Numbered from the stretch's first letter, positions 45,955 to 57,876 are shown. The stretch: 64,000 bases of DNA from Theocolax elegans (GCA_026168455.1 CM047426.1:51691085-51755084); one strand, 5' to 3'. The notes: generated by a model not told the origin, from the sequence alone. Numbers and translations are program-made.

Positions 45955-46297
45955 CACTACTTCTTACTTTTATTTATTATATTTTTCCAGCAAATCTTCG
46001 TTAATATATTAATAATCTGTTTTCTTTTAAATTCCAACACTGTTTAATCTATAAATATTTTAATTCGATCGACAATAAATACTTTTAATGTTTGAATGTC
46101 CTTCAATACGAAATAACTGTGAAAGTGCACGTTTATAATCTCCAGAACTGTGACTGGTGGATTTCTTTGAATTTACTTATTACCATCAATAATGTTACTA
46201 AAATTCTGATATTTATCATCAATTATTCCATCAGTAATTCCATCAATATCCATCAATATTTACCATCAATTAAAATAAATGTATATGTATATATATA
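45955..46297 (-). other. Element D leader, gag-proximal part
   Basis: AT-rich leader with repeated TGATGG (CCATCA on the plus strand), up to the TA target of the mariner block at 46296-46297. Confidence 0.7.
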
Positions 46298-46795
46298 CAG
46301 GGTGTCCCAAAAGTATGGACACACCTGAATATCTCGGAAAATAAGGGTGCTAGGAAAAAACTTTCAATATAAAAGCTTTAGGAAATCAAACGATGCATCT
46401 GATGGTGATCTTCAATTTGACCTTAAGCTTGACCTTCAAGGTTATTTGAAGGTCAAAGAGATTTTTTTAAATGGGAACCCCTATTTTTGACACCGGATTC
46501 AGAAAGAGCGAAAAATTTACGTCCAAAGCGATGGTTTTCAATTTGTTAGAATGACCTTCAAAAGGTAAAATGAAGGTTAAATATTGAAAAATCGTAAACA
46601 AGCTATTTTCTTTGAACTTTTTCGGATTTGTGGGCGAATAAATGTCAGAGTAGATTTTGGGATTAACAACCTTGAGTATCTCGACCTTGGAGTTAATTTT
46701 CAAGGTCATTCAAAGGTCAAAGTAAATTTTTTATGGACAGCCTTATTTCTGACACCGGATTCAAAGAGAGCGGAAAACGTAATGCCAGAAATGAG
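46298..46795 (+). repeat. Left terminal inverted repeat of the mariner element
   Basis: About 497 bp, near-perfect inverse match of 51246-51743 and 53488-53986. Internally built of variants of AGGTCAAAG/CTTTGACCT and of GACACCGGATTCA, each seen twice in the arm. Confidence 0.9.
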
Positions 46796-46883
46796 TCGCC
46801 TTGCCTCTCACGATGGGATGCTTGCTTAACGTGATTCTCCTTTGTCTCTCACGATGGAATGCTTAAGTAAAAAAGTAAAACTA

Positions 46884-47067
46884 AAAAATTTGCAAAATTG
46901 GAACATTTGCAAAAATAAAAAATTTGCAAAATTGGAAAATTTGCAAAAATAAAAAATTTGCAAAATTGGAAAATTTGCAAAAATAAAAAATTTGCAAAAT
47001 TGAAAAATTGCAAAAATGAAAAATTTGCAAAATTGAAAAATTTGCAAAAATGAAAAATTTGCAACAA
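46884..47067 (+). repeat. AAATTTGCAAAATTGG tandem repeat, first copy
   Basis: About ten half-units alternating TTTGCAAAATTGGAAAA and TTTGCAAAAATAAAAAA. A second block at 49021-49186 belongs to the duplicated unit. Confidence 0.88.
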
Positions 47068-47741
47068 TGCAAGACAGGCTGGTGTCCTGCCGGTGAAGGC
47101 AAGACAGTCTGATCCAACCGGGTAAAATAAGCCCTGGATTTGGGTTTAGCAAGTCAAAATACACAAAAACCACGTACACTCATAAAAAACTGTTTTACTC
47201 CAAATCTTACCATTTTAATATGGATTTTATTCACCTTTTTCACGGTTTTTTATAACTTTAAAAATTTTTTGGGGATGCCTGAGTAAAAGTTACGTTGGAT
47301 TCGGATTCAGCACGTCAAATACATAAGAATACATAGGTCTCGTTCCCAGAATAGACCACTTTTTTGAATGCTAGTGTCATTATTATAATAAGAGTATAAC
47401 TAATAAGATTTCGTCAGTTTTAAGGAATAGATAAACACGACTAATTCTAGCAAAATTTATAAAAAAATAGCAAGATTGCAAATTTGAGAAAATGTTTAAA
47501 TATGCAGTAATGTGCAGATATTCAAACATTTAAGAGTTACACCGGGGGTACCCAGTTAAAATTCTGAGCCCATATTCGTGTACAACAACCCCGAAAACCT
47601 CGTGGGTAGTGTTTTCAGTGACTCTGAAAATTTCAACGAACAAGTTTGAATTTGGTCTATTAAAGCATTCATTCTGTTTTCAATTATTAGTTTTGTTTTA
47701 CAATTCTCAACTTATTCTTCATTTCTTTTATTCATTTGAAT

Positions 47742-48821
47742 ATGAATCGTCTTTCAGAACGTGAACGAATAACCATTCTCATGTTGAGAGGATGGGGTAA
47801 CATGGTCAGGTCATATCGTCGAGTTGCGGCTTTATTTAATGCAGAATACCGTTTACCGTTGCAACCAGGAATTTCACAAAAAACAGTTGGAAAAACTATT
47901 TCTCGTTTTGAGCAAACTGGTAGTGTCAAAGATTGCCCCAAAAGTGGGAGGCCTAAGATTGCGACTGATGAAGAAACTTCTTTGAATGTGGCATTATCAT
48001 TCATTGAAAATCCTGGAACCTCTATCAGGCAAGTATCTCGGGAAACAAATGTTTGTAGGACTTCCGTTCATAGAATTATGAAACTGTTGAAATTTCATCC
48101 ATATAAAATCAAATTGGTACAAGAATTAAATGAGGATGATTTTGATCGAAGACTGGAATTTGCCGAATTAATGATGAACCGTATAGATGCGCGGCAAAAT
48201 TTTTTAAACGAAATAGTATTTTCCGATGAATGTACTTTTCAGTTAGATGGCAACGTTAATCGTCACAATTGTAGGTTCTGGGCATCAGAGAATCCACACT
48301 GGTTTTTGGAATCACATACACAACATCCACAAAAACTAAATGTTTGGGCATGTATCATAAACAATAGCATAGTAGGGCCGTTTTTTATAGAAGGTAATTT
48401 GAAAGGAAAAAAGTATCTAAACATGTTAAGGAATGAAATCGTACCTGCGGTTAATGAGATTGTCGGTGACAATTTTAACACCACTTACTTTCAACAAGAT
48501 GGGGCGGCCCCTCATTATGCAATAAACGTGCGTAATTATATAGATGAAACATTTCCAGGACGAGTAATTGGGCGTAGAGGAACTATTGAGTGTCCACCTC
48601 GTTCCCCTGACATGTCGCCACTAGATTATTTTTATGGGGCTACGTCAAAAAACAAAGTGTATGCTACTAAACCTGCAAACTTGGAGGAATTACGACAACG
48701 TATTATTGACACGATACAGGCAATCCCAAATGAAATGATTCAAAGAGCAGTTTCATCATTTTATGACCGCATGGGGCATTGTCAACTAAAAAATGGAGGG
48801 CATTTCGAGCAAGAACTTTAA
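47742..48821 (+). pseudogene. DD41D transposase, copy 1 (compensated frameshift)
   Basis: 359 codons from ATG 47742 (the frame is open six bases further up but without ATG). N-terminal helix-turn-helix DNA-binding region (SERERITILMLRGWGNMV, KTVGKTISRFEQTGSV with SGRPKIAT, then TSIRQVSRETNVCRTSVHRI). Catalytic domain: first Asp in VFSDECTFQLDG, second in YFQQDGAAPHY, third in SPLDYF. There are 41 residues between the second and third, hence DD41D. It cuts and pastes the element at TA. A lost T and a gained A (48628-48652) shift the frame for about seven residues, replacing the LWGYV block next to the last Asp. The ORF stays open, but activity is doubtful. The C-terminus GHFEQEL is complete. 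Confidence 0.9.
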
Positions 48822-48852
48822 ATGGTAACTGACGATTTCTGAAAGAATTTTC

Positions 48853-48975
48853 ATCTTGCCTTCACAGGCCAGACACCAGCCTGTCTTGCCTTTAACGGCC
48901 GGACACCAGCCTGTCTTGCCTTCACCGGCCGGACATCAGCCTGTCTTGCCTTCACCGGCTAGACATCACGTCAAT
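48853..48975 (+). repeat. 30-bp CAGCCTGTCTTGCCTTCACCGGCC repeats, copy 1
   Basis: About four units of CCGGCCGGACATCAGCCTGT plus CTTGCCTTCA, after the transposase stop. The same array occurs at 50970-51093 and 53215-53337. A shorter inverse version lies upstream of each transposase (47068-47118, 49186-49237). Confidence 0.88.
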
Positions 48976-49020
48976 CGTGAGAGGCAAGGGGACTCACGTT
49001 ATTGCAAATGCCAATTGCGA

Positions 49021-49186
49021 ACATTTGCAAAAATAAAAAATTTGCAAAATTGGAAAATTTGCAAAATAAAAATTTGCAAAATTGGAAAATTTGCAAAAAT
49101 CAAAAATCTTGCAAAATTGAAAAATTTGCAAAAATGAAAAATTTGCAAAATTGAAAAATTTGCAAAAATGCAAAAATTTGCAACAA
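49021..49186 (+). repeat. AAATTTGCAAAATTGG tandem repeat, second copy
   Basis: Same array as 46884-47067 at the start of the duplicated unit; indels in A runs distinguish the two. Confidence 0.85.
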
Positions 49187-49860
49187 TGCAAGACAGGCTG
49201 GTGTCCTGCCGGTGAAGGCAAGACAGTCTGATCCAACGGGTAAAATAAGCCTGGATTTGGGTTTTTTAGCAAGTCAAAATACACAAAAACCACGTACACT
49301 CATAAAAAACTGTTTTACTCCAAATCTTACCATTTTAATATGGATTTTATTCACCTTTTTCACGGTTTTTTATAACTTTAAAATTTTTTGGGGATGCCTG
49401 AGTAAAAGTTACGTTGGATTCGGATTCAGCACGTCAAATACATAAGAATACATAGGTCTCGTTCCCAGAATAGACCACTTTTTTGAATGCTAGTGTCATT
49501 ATTATAATAAGAGTATAACTAATAAGATTTCGTCAGTTTTAAGGAATAGATAAACACGACTAATTCTAGCAAAATTTATAAAAAAATAGCAAGATTGCAA
49601 ATTTGAGAAAATGTTTAAATATGCAGTAATGTGCAGATATTCAAACATTTAAGAGTTACACCGGGGGTACCCAGTTAAAATTCTGAGCCCATATTCGTGT
49701 ACAACAACCCCGAAAACCTCGTGGGTAGTGTTTTCAGTGACTCTGAAAATTTCAACGAACAAGTTTGAATTTGGTCTATTAAAGCATTCATTCTGTTTTC
49801 AATTATTAGTTTTGTTTTACAATTCTCAACTTATTCTTCATTTCTTTTATTCATTTGAAT

Positions 49861-50907
49861 ATGAATCGTCTTTCAGAACGTGAACGAATAACCATTCTCA
49901 TGTTGAGAGGATGGGGTAACATGGTCAGGTCATATCGTCGAGTTGCGGCTTTATTTAATGCAGAATACCGTTTACCGTTGCAACCAGGAATTTCACAAAA
50001 AACAGTTGGAAAAACTATTTCTCGTTTTGAGCAAACTGGTAGTGTCAAAGATTGCCCCAAAAGTGGGAGGCCTAAGATTGCGACTGATGAAGAAACTTCT
50101 TTGAATGTGGCATTATCATTCATTGAAAATCCTGGAACCTCTATCAGGCAAGTATCTCGGGAAACAAATGTTTGTAGGACTTCCGTTCATAGAATTATGA
50201 AACTGTTGAAATTTCATCCATATAAAATCAAATTGGTACAAGAATTAAATGAGGATGATTTTGATCGAAGACTGGAATTTGCCGAATTAATGATGAACCG
50301 TATAGATGCGCGGCAAAATTTTTTAAACGAAATAGTATTTTCCGATGAATGTACTTTTCAGTTAGATGGCAACGTTAATCGTCACAATTGTAGGTTCTGG
50401 GCATCAGAGAATCCACACTGGTTTTTGGAATCACATACACAACATCCACAAAAACTAAATGTTTGGGCATGTATCATAAACAATAGCATAGTAGGGCCGT
50501 TTTTTATAGAAGGTAATTTGAAAGGAAAAAAGTATCTAAACATGTTAAGGAATGAAATCGTACCTGCGGTTAATGAGATTGTCGGTGACAATTTTAACAC
50601 CACTTACTTTCAACAAGATGGGGCGGCCCCTCATTATGCAATAAACGTGCGTAATTATATAGATGAAACATTTCCAGGACGAGTAATTGGGCGTAGAGGA
50701 ACTATTGAGTGTCCACCTCGTTCCCCTGACATGTCGCCACTAGATTATTTTTTATGGGGCTACGTCAAAAACAAAGTGTATGCTACTAAACCTGCAAACT
50801 TGGAGGAATTACGACAACGTATTATTGACACGATACAGGCAATCCCAAATGAAATGATTCAAAGAGCAGTTTCATCATTTTATGACCGCATGGGCATTGT
50901 CAACTAA
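49861..50907 (+). pseudogene. DD41D transposase, copy 2 (3' frameshift)
   Basis: Essentially identical to copy 1 over the first 290 codons, with the same start ATG (49861). Here the catalytic region is intact: DECTF, QQDGAAPHY, SPLDYFLWGYVKNKVY. One G is missing in the run after DRM (about 50892), so the frame ends as GIVN instead of running on to the 16-residue C-terminus of copies 1 and 3. It has all three catalytic Asp and loses only the extreme tail. Activity cannot be judged from sequence; loss is plausible but not certain. Confidence 0.9.
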
Positions 50908-51245
50908 AAAATGGAGGGCATTTCGAGCAAGAACTTTAAATGGTAACTGACGATTTCTGAAAGAATTTTCATCTTGCCTTCACAGGCCAGACACCAGCCT
51001 GTCTTGCCTTTAACGGCCGGACACCAGCCTGTCTTGCCTTCACCGGCCGGACATCAGCCTGTCTTGCCTTCACCGGCTAGACATCACGTCAATCGTGAGA
51101 GGCAAGGGGACTCACGTTAAGCAAGCTCCCCATCATAAGAGGCAAGTGGGCTAAGGTTAGTAAATTTACGACAATAGTTTCTAAGTGTTTATGAAATTTA
51201 ACCTTCAATTAACTTTCTCATGTTCACAACGAAAAACTGTAAAAT

Positions 51246-51743
51246 ATCATTTCTGGTATTACGTTTTCCGCTCTCTTTGAATCCGGTGTCAGAAATAAGG
51301 CTGTCCATAAAAAATTTACTTTGACCTTTGAATGACCTTGAAAATTAACTCCAAGGTCGAGATACTCAAGGTTGTTAATCCCAAAATCTACTCTGACATT
51401 TATTCGCCCACAAATCCGAAAAAGTTCAAAGAAAATAGCTTGTTTACGATTTTTCAATATTTAACCTTCATTTTACCTTTTGAAGGTCATTCTAACAAAT
51501 TGAAAACCATCGCTTTGGACGTAAAATTTTCGCTCTTTCTGAATCCGGTGTCAAAAATAGGGTTCCCATTTAAAAAAAATCTCTTTGACCTTCAAATAAC
51601 CTTGAAGGTCAAGCTTAAGGTCCAAATTGAAGATCACCATCAGATGCATCGTTTGATTTCCTAAAGCTTTTATATTGAAAGTTTTTCCTAGCACCCTTAT
51701 TTTCCGAGATATTCAGGTGTGTCCATACTTTTGGGACACCCTG
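51246..51743 (+). repeat. Right terminal inverted repeat, first
   Basis: Inverse complement of the left arm, ending GGGACACCCTG followed by TA (51744-51745). Confidence 0.9.
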
Positions 51744-52887
51744 TATATAGATTGTGACATGGCAGTTATAACTGCATGTCACATACTTGATTTATATTTA
51801 TATTATATATGTAATATTCCAAAGCCCCGTAGCTTATAGGAATTAATTAGAAAGCTCACTCGGAATCCAGATAGGCTAGACCGTGAGGAAGGAGTACGCA
51901 CTCCAGCAAGATACGCATAAACACACAAGCACACAATCACTATCCTTATAACAGTCCTGTAAATAATTATCCGGTAGTTGAAGTTGACTCTTGAAGTAGT
52001 TGAGTGAGGTCCTACTATAAATCCTGTTCCTTATGTCCTGGAGAAGCTGATCGTAGAAGGTGGCAGTAGAGGTAGAACATGTAATATTGGACAGCGTCGA
52101 CAACCAGTAAACATCCAGCCTCCTCCAAGAAGTAATGATCCTTCGTTGGGACAAAACCTCCTTCGAGTACCTGCAACAGTATTAAATAAATCATACTGAA
52201 TATAAAATAAGAATTGAGGAAAGCAGTAGGTTGTCAAAACCTAGTTGCAGGTAAGGAGAAGGAGAGGTGCGTTGAGGTTAGGAAATTACTTCCACTAGAG
52301 ATTAATGTTAAAAGAAGAACGACGCTATTATAAATTACCTCGGACAATCCAGCTAGATATTGACTTGAGAACAAGCATCTCCGGAACCTGGTGAGAAGAA
52401 GTAGCTGAGGAAATCTGCATACAGTGTTGATGTCGTCGTTCCCGCATGCCGCACCTGAAACAATAAACAGACTCGGACGAACTAACATTAATACAGGGTA
52501 TTGTATGGAACGAAAGTAATTTACCGTTTATTGACGTTGTTCCTGTAGAAGCGACTCCGGGTTGCTCGTATCCAGCAGTTGAGACGGTGCACGGGGACGG
52601 AGGTGTTCACTGTACGTAAACAAGACACGCACGCCGGATCGGCCGCGTCGAGCGAACGAGAGCCAACTTTGCGCGTGCGCATGCGCGCGGACTCGCTGAT
52701 CGGTACATCGAGACGAACTCGGTGATTCCGAGTCGGGCCGTCGAACGAGACGTGTTTATCTCGCTTATTAATTATTATCGAGAGTGATTAGATTATATTA
52801 ATTGTTTTGATTCGAGCATCTGCAGGTGAGAGTTCCTGCCTAACTCCCTGTTCCAGCTTCCCTCACGCTGTGATTGGTGCGTGTGTG
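51744..52887. other. 1.1-kb unassigned segment, LTR-like
   Basis: Lies between two mariner copies. It starts (51753) TGTGACATGGCAGTTATAAC, part of a near-palindrome of 31 bp, and has a GC-rich stretch near 52580-52760, as in the LTRs of B and C. It passes into the truncated transposase copy at GTGCGT, a 6-bp repeat shared by both sides. It may be a partial gypsy LTR or captured genomic DNA. No ORF is credible. Confidence 0.45.
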
Positions 52888-53181
52888 GTGCGTAATTATA
52901 TAGATGAAACATTTCCAGGACGAGTAATTGGGCGTAGAGGAACTATTGAGTGTCCACCTCGTTCCCCTGACATGTCGCCACTAGATTATTTTTTATGGGG
53001 CTACGTCAAAAACAAAGTGTATGCTACTAAACCTGCAAACTTGGAGGAATTACGACAACGTATTATTGACACGATACAGGCAATCCCAAATGAAATGATT
53101 CAAAGAGCAGTTTCATCATTTTATGACCGCATGGGGCATTGTCAACTAAAAAATGGAGGGCATTTCGAGCAAGAACTTTAA
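52888..53181 (+). pseudogene. DD41D transposase, copy 3 (5'-truncated)
   Basis: Last 97 codons of the transposase, from VRNYIDETFPG through SPLDYFLWGYVKNK to the complete C-terminus GGHFEQEL. Only the third catalytic Asp remains. Followed by the 30-bp array and a full right terminal repeat (53488-53986). Confidence 0.9.
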
Positions 53182-53487
53182 ATGGTAACTGACGATTTCT
53201 GAAAGAATTTTCATCTTGCCTTCACAGGCCAGACACCAGCCTGTCTTGCCTTTAACGGCCGGACACCAGCCTGTCTTGCCTTCACCGGCCGGACATCAGC
53301 CTGTCTTGCCTTCACCGGCTAGACATCACGTCAATCGTGAGAGGCAAGGGGACTCACGTTAAGCAAGCTCCCCATCATAAGAGGCAAGTGGGCTAAGGTT
53401 AGTAAATTTACGACAATAGTTTCTAAGTGTTTATGAAATTTAACCTTCAATTAACTTTCTCATGTTCACAACGAAAAACTGTAAAAT

Positions 53488-53986
53488 ATCATTTCTGGTA
53501 TTACGTTTTCCGCTCTCTTTGAATCCGGTGTCAGAAATAAGGCTGTCCATAAAAAATTTACTTTGACCTTTGAATGACCTTGAAAATTAACTCCAAGGTC
53601 GAGATACTCAAGGTTGTTAATCCCAAAATCTACTCTGACATTTATTCGCCCACAAATCCGAAAAAGTTCAAAGAAAATAGCTTGTTTACGATTTTTCAAT
53701 ATTTAACCTTCATTTTACCTTTTGAAGGTCATTCTAACAAATTGAAAACCATCGCTTTGGACGTAAAATTTTTCGCTCTTTCTGAATCCGGTGTCAAAAA
53801 TAGGGGTTCCCATTTAAAAAAATCTCTTTGACCTTCAAATAACCTTGAAGGTCAAGCTTAAGGTCAAATTGAAGATCACCATCAGATGCATCGTTTGATT
53901 TCCTAAAGCTTTTATATTGAAAGTTTTTTCCTAGCACCCTTATTTTCCGAGATATTCAGGTGTGTCCATACTTTTGGGACACCCTG
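53488..53986 (+). repeat. Right terminal inverted repeat, second
   Basis: Near-identical to 51246-51743, ending CCCTG then TA; this is the outer right end of the composite block. Confidence 0.9.
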
Positions 53987-54507
53987 TATATATATATATG
54001 TATTTTTATATATGTATGAATATAATTATTATTATTAAAATATGAATATTTTCTTTTAGTGTCACACCGTGATGATAAATGGGTTATTATTTTATTAATT
54101 GTAATTATTATAAAAGAATCAAAATGTCTGAAAGGGAATAAAGTTAATTTTCCATCAATATTATCAATAATGTGTTATAATTCCTTTATTTTCCTGTAAA
54201 TAAATTTTCCATCAACAACAGGTTCCAAATTAAATATAATATATGTATATATATAGGAATAATTATTTTGGTGTGACACTAGATTTAGAATATTGAATTT
54301 GTTTAATTTTATTGGATGGCAACTGAGAAACAATTTATACATATATATGGAATAATTAAACTTGTGGGCAGAAATACTCGTAAAAGTTTTCTTTCACTCA
54401 TGCACACACGACTTGGATCTTTTCGATTTAATTTGAGTTTCTTTGTGTATTTCCTAACTATTTTCCTAACGGGGAAAAGAGGATAAACGATAATAAAAAT
54501 TTATAAA
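53987..54507 (-). other. Element D leader, LTR-proximal part
   Basis: AT-rich, with TTCCATCAA motifs on the plus strand (54150-54215) as in the rest of D. Separated from 45955-46297 by the mariner block. No ORF. Confidence 0.7.
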
Positions 54508-54518
54508 GTTGGGCGCCA
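54508..54518 (-). other. Element D primer-binding site
   Basis: TGGCGCCCAAC on the minus strand, a tRNA-Lys-type gypsy site, next to the end of the LTR at 54523. It shows that the LTR at 54523-56870 is the 5' LTR of a minus-strand element. Confidence 0.82.
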
Positions 54519-54522
54519 ATTA

Positions 54523-56870
54523 AGACGTAAAAGAGGGGAATCGTGGGATAGGGAAAGGAAAGGTGGGAACGTTGTCCATACCTGAAAAAGATAAATAGGA
54601 GTTAAAAATGCGAATCAAAAATAGACATATACATAAAGAAAGAAATAAAATATAATAAAATAAGCTGAAATTACTCACTTAAGCACGAGCAATGCTTATG
54701 CACCACTCGTGCTCACCTTTCCTAGGTTCCTTGTTACAAATAAGCGAGGAAGTCCCACTGACTGGTCCTGAGGGGTCGAATGCGCCTTGGGACGAACACC
54801 TGTAAATTAGAAATAAAGAATGAAATAATTATATAATAGTATTAATGAATTGGGAATTAACTTACCTTATAACGTAGACTCCTCCTCCCTGGTAGAGAGA
54901 CACACTCCTGCACTGGAACCGAGTACACTAATTGAAATCCTCCCTGTCCATGTCGAAACCTGAAAATTAGAAAACTATGTTAATATTAAATTAGATATTG
55001 TTAAATTTAGTTGTAAGGAAATGATTGACGTTAATAGGAGAAAAGGAGATAACAAATAAAGTAAAGTAAAATAATAGAATAGGGTTAGTACCATGTATAA
55101 CATGTGACAGGGAGAGGTTAGGGAAATGTAAACATTAACAAGTTAATAGTTAAAATAATAACAAACAACTTAACCCGAGCCATTCTCGCCACCGGCATTA
55201 AAGAGGATTATTAAGGAAATATTAATGGGATGGGTTTGGGTTAATTATGTTTTACATGTGATGGAAAGTATACTTACCTGCACGCACCTGAGGATAATGG
55301 AAGCCGACGACGGAGATGAGAGAACCGATGTAACGGACGATGGCCTCACACCAGGAGAAGACTGCTCAGTCGCCGATCTCGATACCCGCACGAATCCACT
55401 AACACCAGCACCGTCGGTTCGCACCAGGTCACCGTATAAACAACAATACACCTCTCTCTCGCTCCAATGCGCACGAACGTGAGAGAGACAGCGAGAAGCA
55501 CGCGCGGCATGCCGATACTGCGCGCATGCATACAGGTGGCAGTAGAGAGGGGGTAAACTCGCCCGCTCGCACGATATGGCTGGGAGAGTGCGCCGGCGCG
55601 GGGAGACGGGAATCGAGATATCGTATACTTACGTGCGAAAGAGAGACAGAGATAACGAGTCTTGCATTAGTGGAGGCGCACGCCGTTTTACACTAGATAC
55701 TCGATAAATCCGATTCGGCCGGTATTAATTTAACACTGCGAACTCTGTAATAGGTGGCAGTAGCGTCGAGGTCTAGGTAGTATCTTAATGACGTAGTCAA
55801 TATATAAATGGTTTAAAATGACGGAAATGAGGGAATCTAGCGCCGCGAATCGGCAATTAAAGGGATGAAACCGGCAAGAAGCCGGAAATAATTAGTATCT
55901 GCCGAACTGTGAAAAGGGAAGCACATATATTAAAAAGAATCTAGATTTTGAATAGAATATTACCGAATTAATTCCGAGTTAAATATAAAGTTGTTTAGAA
56001 GGATTAATTAGTATTGCCGAGATCTTACTAAATTTTTGAAGAAGTAATTGTCCGTATTTTGGAAAACCTTGTTAAGATCTCGAGGAGAATATAACTAATA
56101 TTAATCCGAGGAGTATTGTGGAGGGATTTTGAGACAAGGAGAAGTGGTTGAGGCTCGCGTGCGGTAAATGGACTGTGCGCCGGCCATATTATTTTATTAA
56201 ATACTAAATCGGGAGTGCGTGAAGCGTCGATTAACGGATCTTTTCGCGCATTGTTCGTTTCATATTAATAAATTCGGTAAAGATTATTGATGGTATTTGA
56301 ATGATTAAATCGCGATAATTAATATTATGATTATTGAGTTTCTCTGTGTATCGTAATACACATAATAATTAGACAGGTTACGTGAATCTCGGGTTAAGTC
56401 GTTAGTAACGTTAAAAGGGGAAGATGAATTAGCACTGATGGAAAGGTTGATGTGACGGAAATAAAGATTGTAATATTTTTGTAAGTATTTAGATCGGCGA
56501 GAATACATATGTATATATAGGGAAGTGTATAATCCAATAAATATTATATTTTTTTTTCTAATACGTGTACATATATTTATCGATATTTCCCCGTCCACGA
56601 TAAAATCAGCAGTCCGCCATTTTCTCGTTGGCGGAACCGAACCACGTGTAGGCAGGAGTGTTAGCTCTACCGATTGCCGGCATTTGAAAATTTAACTACG
56701 TAATTAGATTCCTAGACCTGGATTAGAATAAATTGAAGCTGAATAAGGTTTGTATTATTTTACGAATAATTGGAGCTGAGGATAAATAAATTATAATAAC
56801 AAATATAACTAATATTAATCGTGACTAGCGTTCCGAGAATTCTATCATTTTGATAGAAAACGCTACGTCA
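54523..56870 (-). repeat. Element D 5' LTR
   Basis: About 2348 bp on the minus strand, from TGACGTAGCG to CTCTTTTACGTCT. The first bases TGACGTA and the last TACGTC form the terminal inverted repeat. Unusually long for an LTR. Same length as the inverted copy at 32280-37426 without its insert, and highly similar to it. Confidence 0.85.
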
Positions 56871-57805
56871 TAACATGTTAGTTTCTTATCCTGCGTCTTT
56901 AGTTGTTTAAAATTGTAATAACTTATGAAAAAGCGAGTGTGTACATACGATTTATGCTCTAGTCATTTTAACGATATAGCTTAGAATTATAGTAGTATGA
57001 TAAGCATGTATTGTATTTGTAAGTTTAGGTCTTATGGGTTTGCACCCGCAGGCCAAATAAATTAATAAAATAATATAATAGATAAGTAATAATAATTAAT
57101 AAATAATTATTATAAAATAATAATTTATATCTCTCTAATATACGCTCGTCGCCGGTCGGATCGCCTTTGCACCGTCATTGCGTGGCTATAGGCCGACTTG
57201 GTGTTACAATAGATACTACAAAAGCAGAATGGCCTGCAGATATAGCACGTACGTGCACATTACGATAAAAAAATCTCTGCGATGAAAAAGGCAGGTAGGT
57301 GGAGATCATTAGGTGTCATGTGTAAAGGTGGGTAGCTATATTTATTAAACGGATACGCACGCGTATCTGTGTTGCCTTTTAATGCTGTTCTTATCCGAGT
57401 ACGAAACGAACGAAGCCCAATCCTGCCGTTTCGAACCAACACAATCCTTACGATGATGTACGCTGGTGTCGGTCAAATGCATTATATAATAAAGTATTAT
57501 ATTCTTACTATTACAGAGTAAAAATTTATAATTCAATAATTGAGTTTAAAATTTACCTTATCTTATGTAATTTAGAAAAATAAAGACTTTTACTAGTAAG
57601 TGCCTGAATATTAATAATTTCACGTCAGAGATTCTGTAATCTATTACCAATTACTATTGGTAATAGATTACAATAATTAATATTATTATATACTACTACA
57701 CATTCCATTAAAAGATGGAATAATAAACTTCTTTTATAAAATGTTACATATTCACAGATATTAATCAACTTCTACTTAACACATAAATAATTGTCTTATA
57801 ATTAT

Positions 57806-57853
<48 letters not shown>

Positions 57854-57876
57854 TATTTTGAGTGAGTACATCTTAC
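56871..57876. other. AT-rich intergenic or intronic sequence
   Basis: Contains GGGTTTGCACCCGCAGGCCA followed by AATAAATTAATAAAATAAT (57038-57075), like the 3' end of a truncated LINE, and a TA microsatellite (about 57811-57846). No supported gene. Confidence 0.55.

Larger units (their letters stand above)
46298..53986 (+). mobile_element. Composite DD41D Tc1/mariner-type block
   Basis: Inserted at TA in the D leader. The left end CAGGGTGTCCCAAAAGTATG (46298) has a terminal inverted repeat of about 497 bp, matched in inverse orientation at both 51246-51743 and 53488-53986. Between 46298 and 51743 lies a complete element with two tandem transposase units of about 2.1 kb (about 46900-49010 and 49020-51115). 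A 1.1-kb segment of different origin follows (51744-52887), then a third, 5'-truncated copy (52888-53986). The transposase signature is DD41D (rosa-like). Confidence 0.9.
37480..54518 (-). mobile_element. Family D Ty3/gypsy LTR retrotransposon, internal region
   Basis: Minus-strand element. Order 5' to 3': primer-binding site (54518-54508), leader (interrupted by the mariner block 46298-53986), gag (45954-42860), -1 frameshift site, pol (interrupted by a MITE, and with an in-frame deletion of RT to integrase core), ORF3 (40350-38116), 3'UTR, polypurine tract (37490-37480). The leader and 3' region share a CCATCA-rich (TGATGG on the coding strand) composition, which supports continuity across the mariner insertion. 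The 5' LTR is 56870-54523; the sequence in the 3' LTR position is inverted. Confidence 0.85.

Noticed and set aside
46884..47067. CRISPR-like alternation of short repeats and spacers
   Set aside because: The spacers are not unique, units are imperfect tandem copies, and the context is a eukaryotic transposon.
32280..56870. Giant DNA transposon with 2.35-kb terminal inverted repeats
   Set aside because: One arm abuts a primer-binding site and the interior is a gypsy gag, pol and ORF3 with a polypurine tract; an inverted LTR explains it better.
57038..57075. GGGTTTGCACCCGCAGGCCA plus AATAAA as a LINE 3' end
   Set aside because: Suggestive only; no coding sequence upstream and no clear tail repeat, so it is mentioned in the spacer entry but not called.
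57260..57536. Open frames near the receptor-like exon as further exons
   Set aside because: No splice consensus and no similarity to a receptor C-terminus in any frame.
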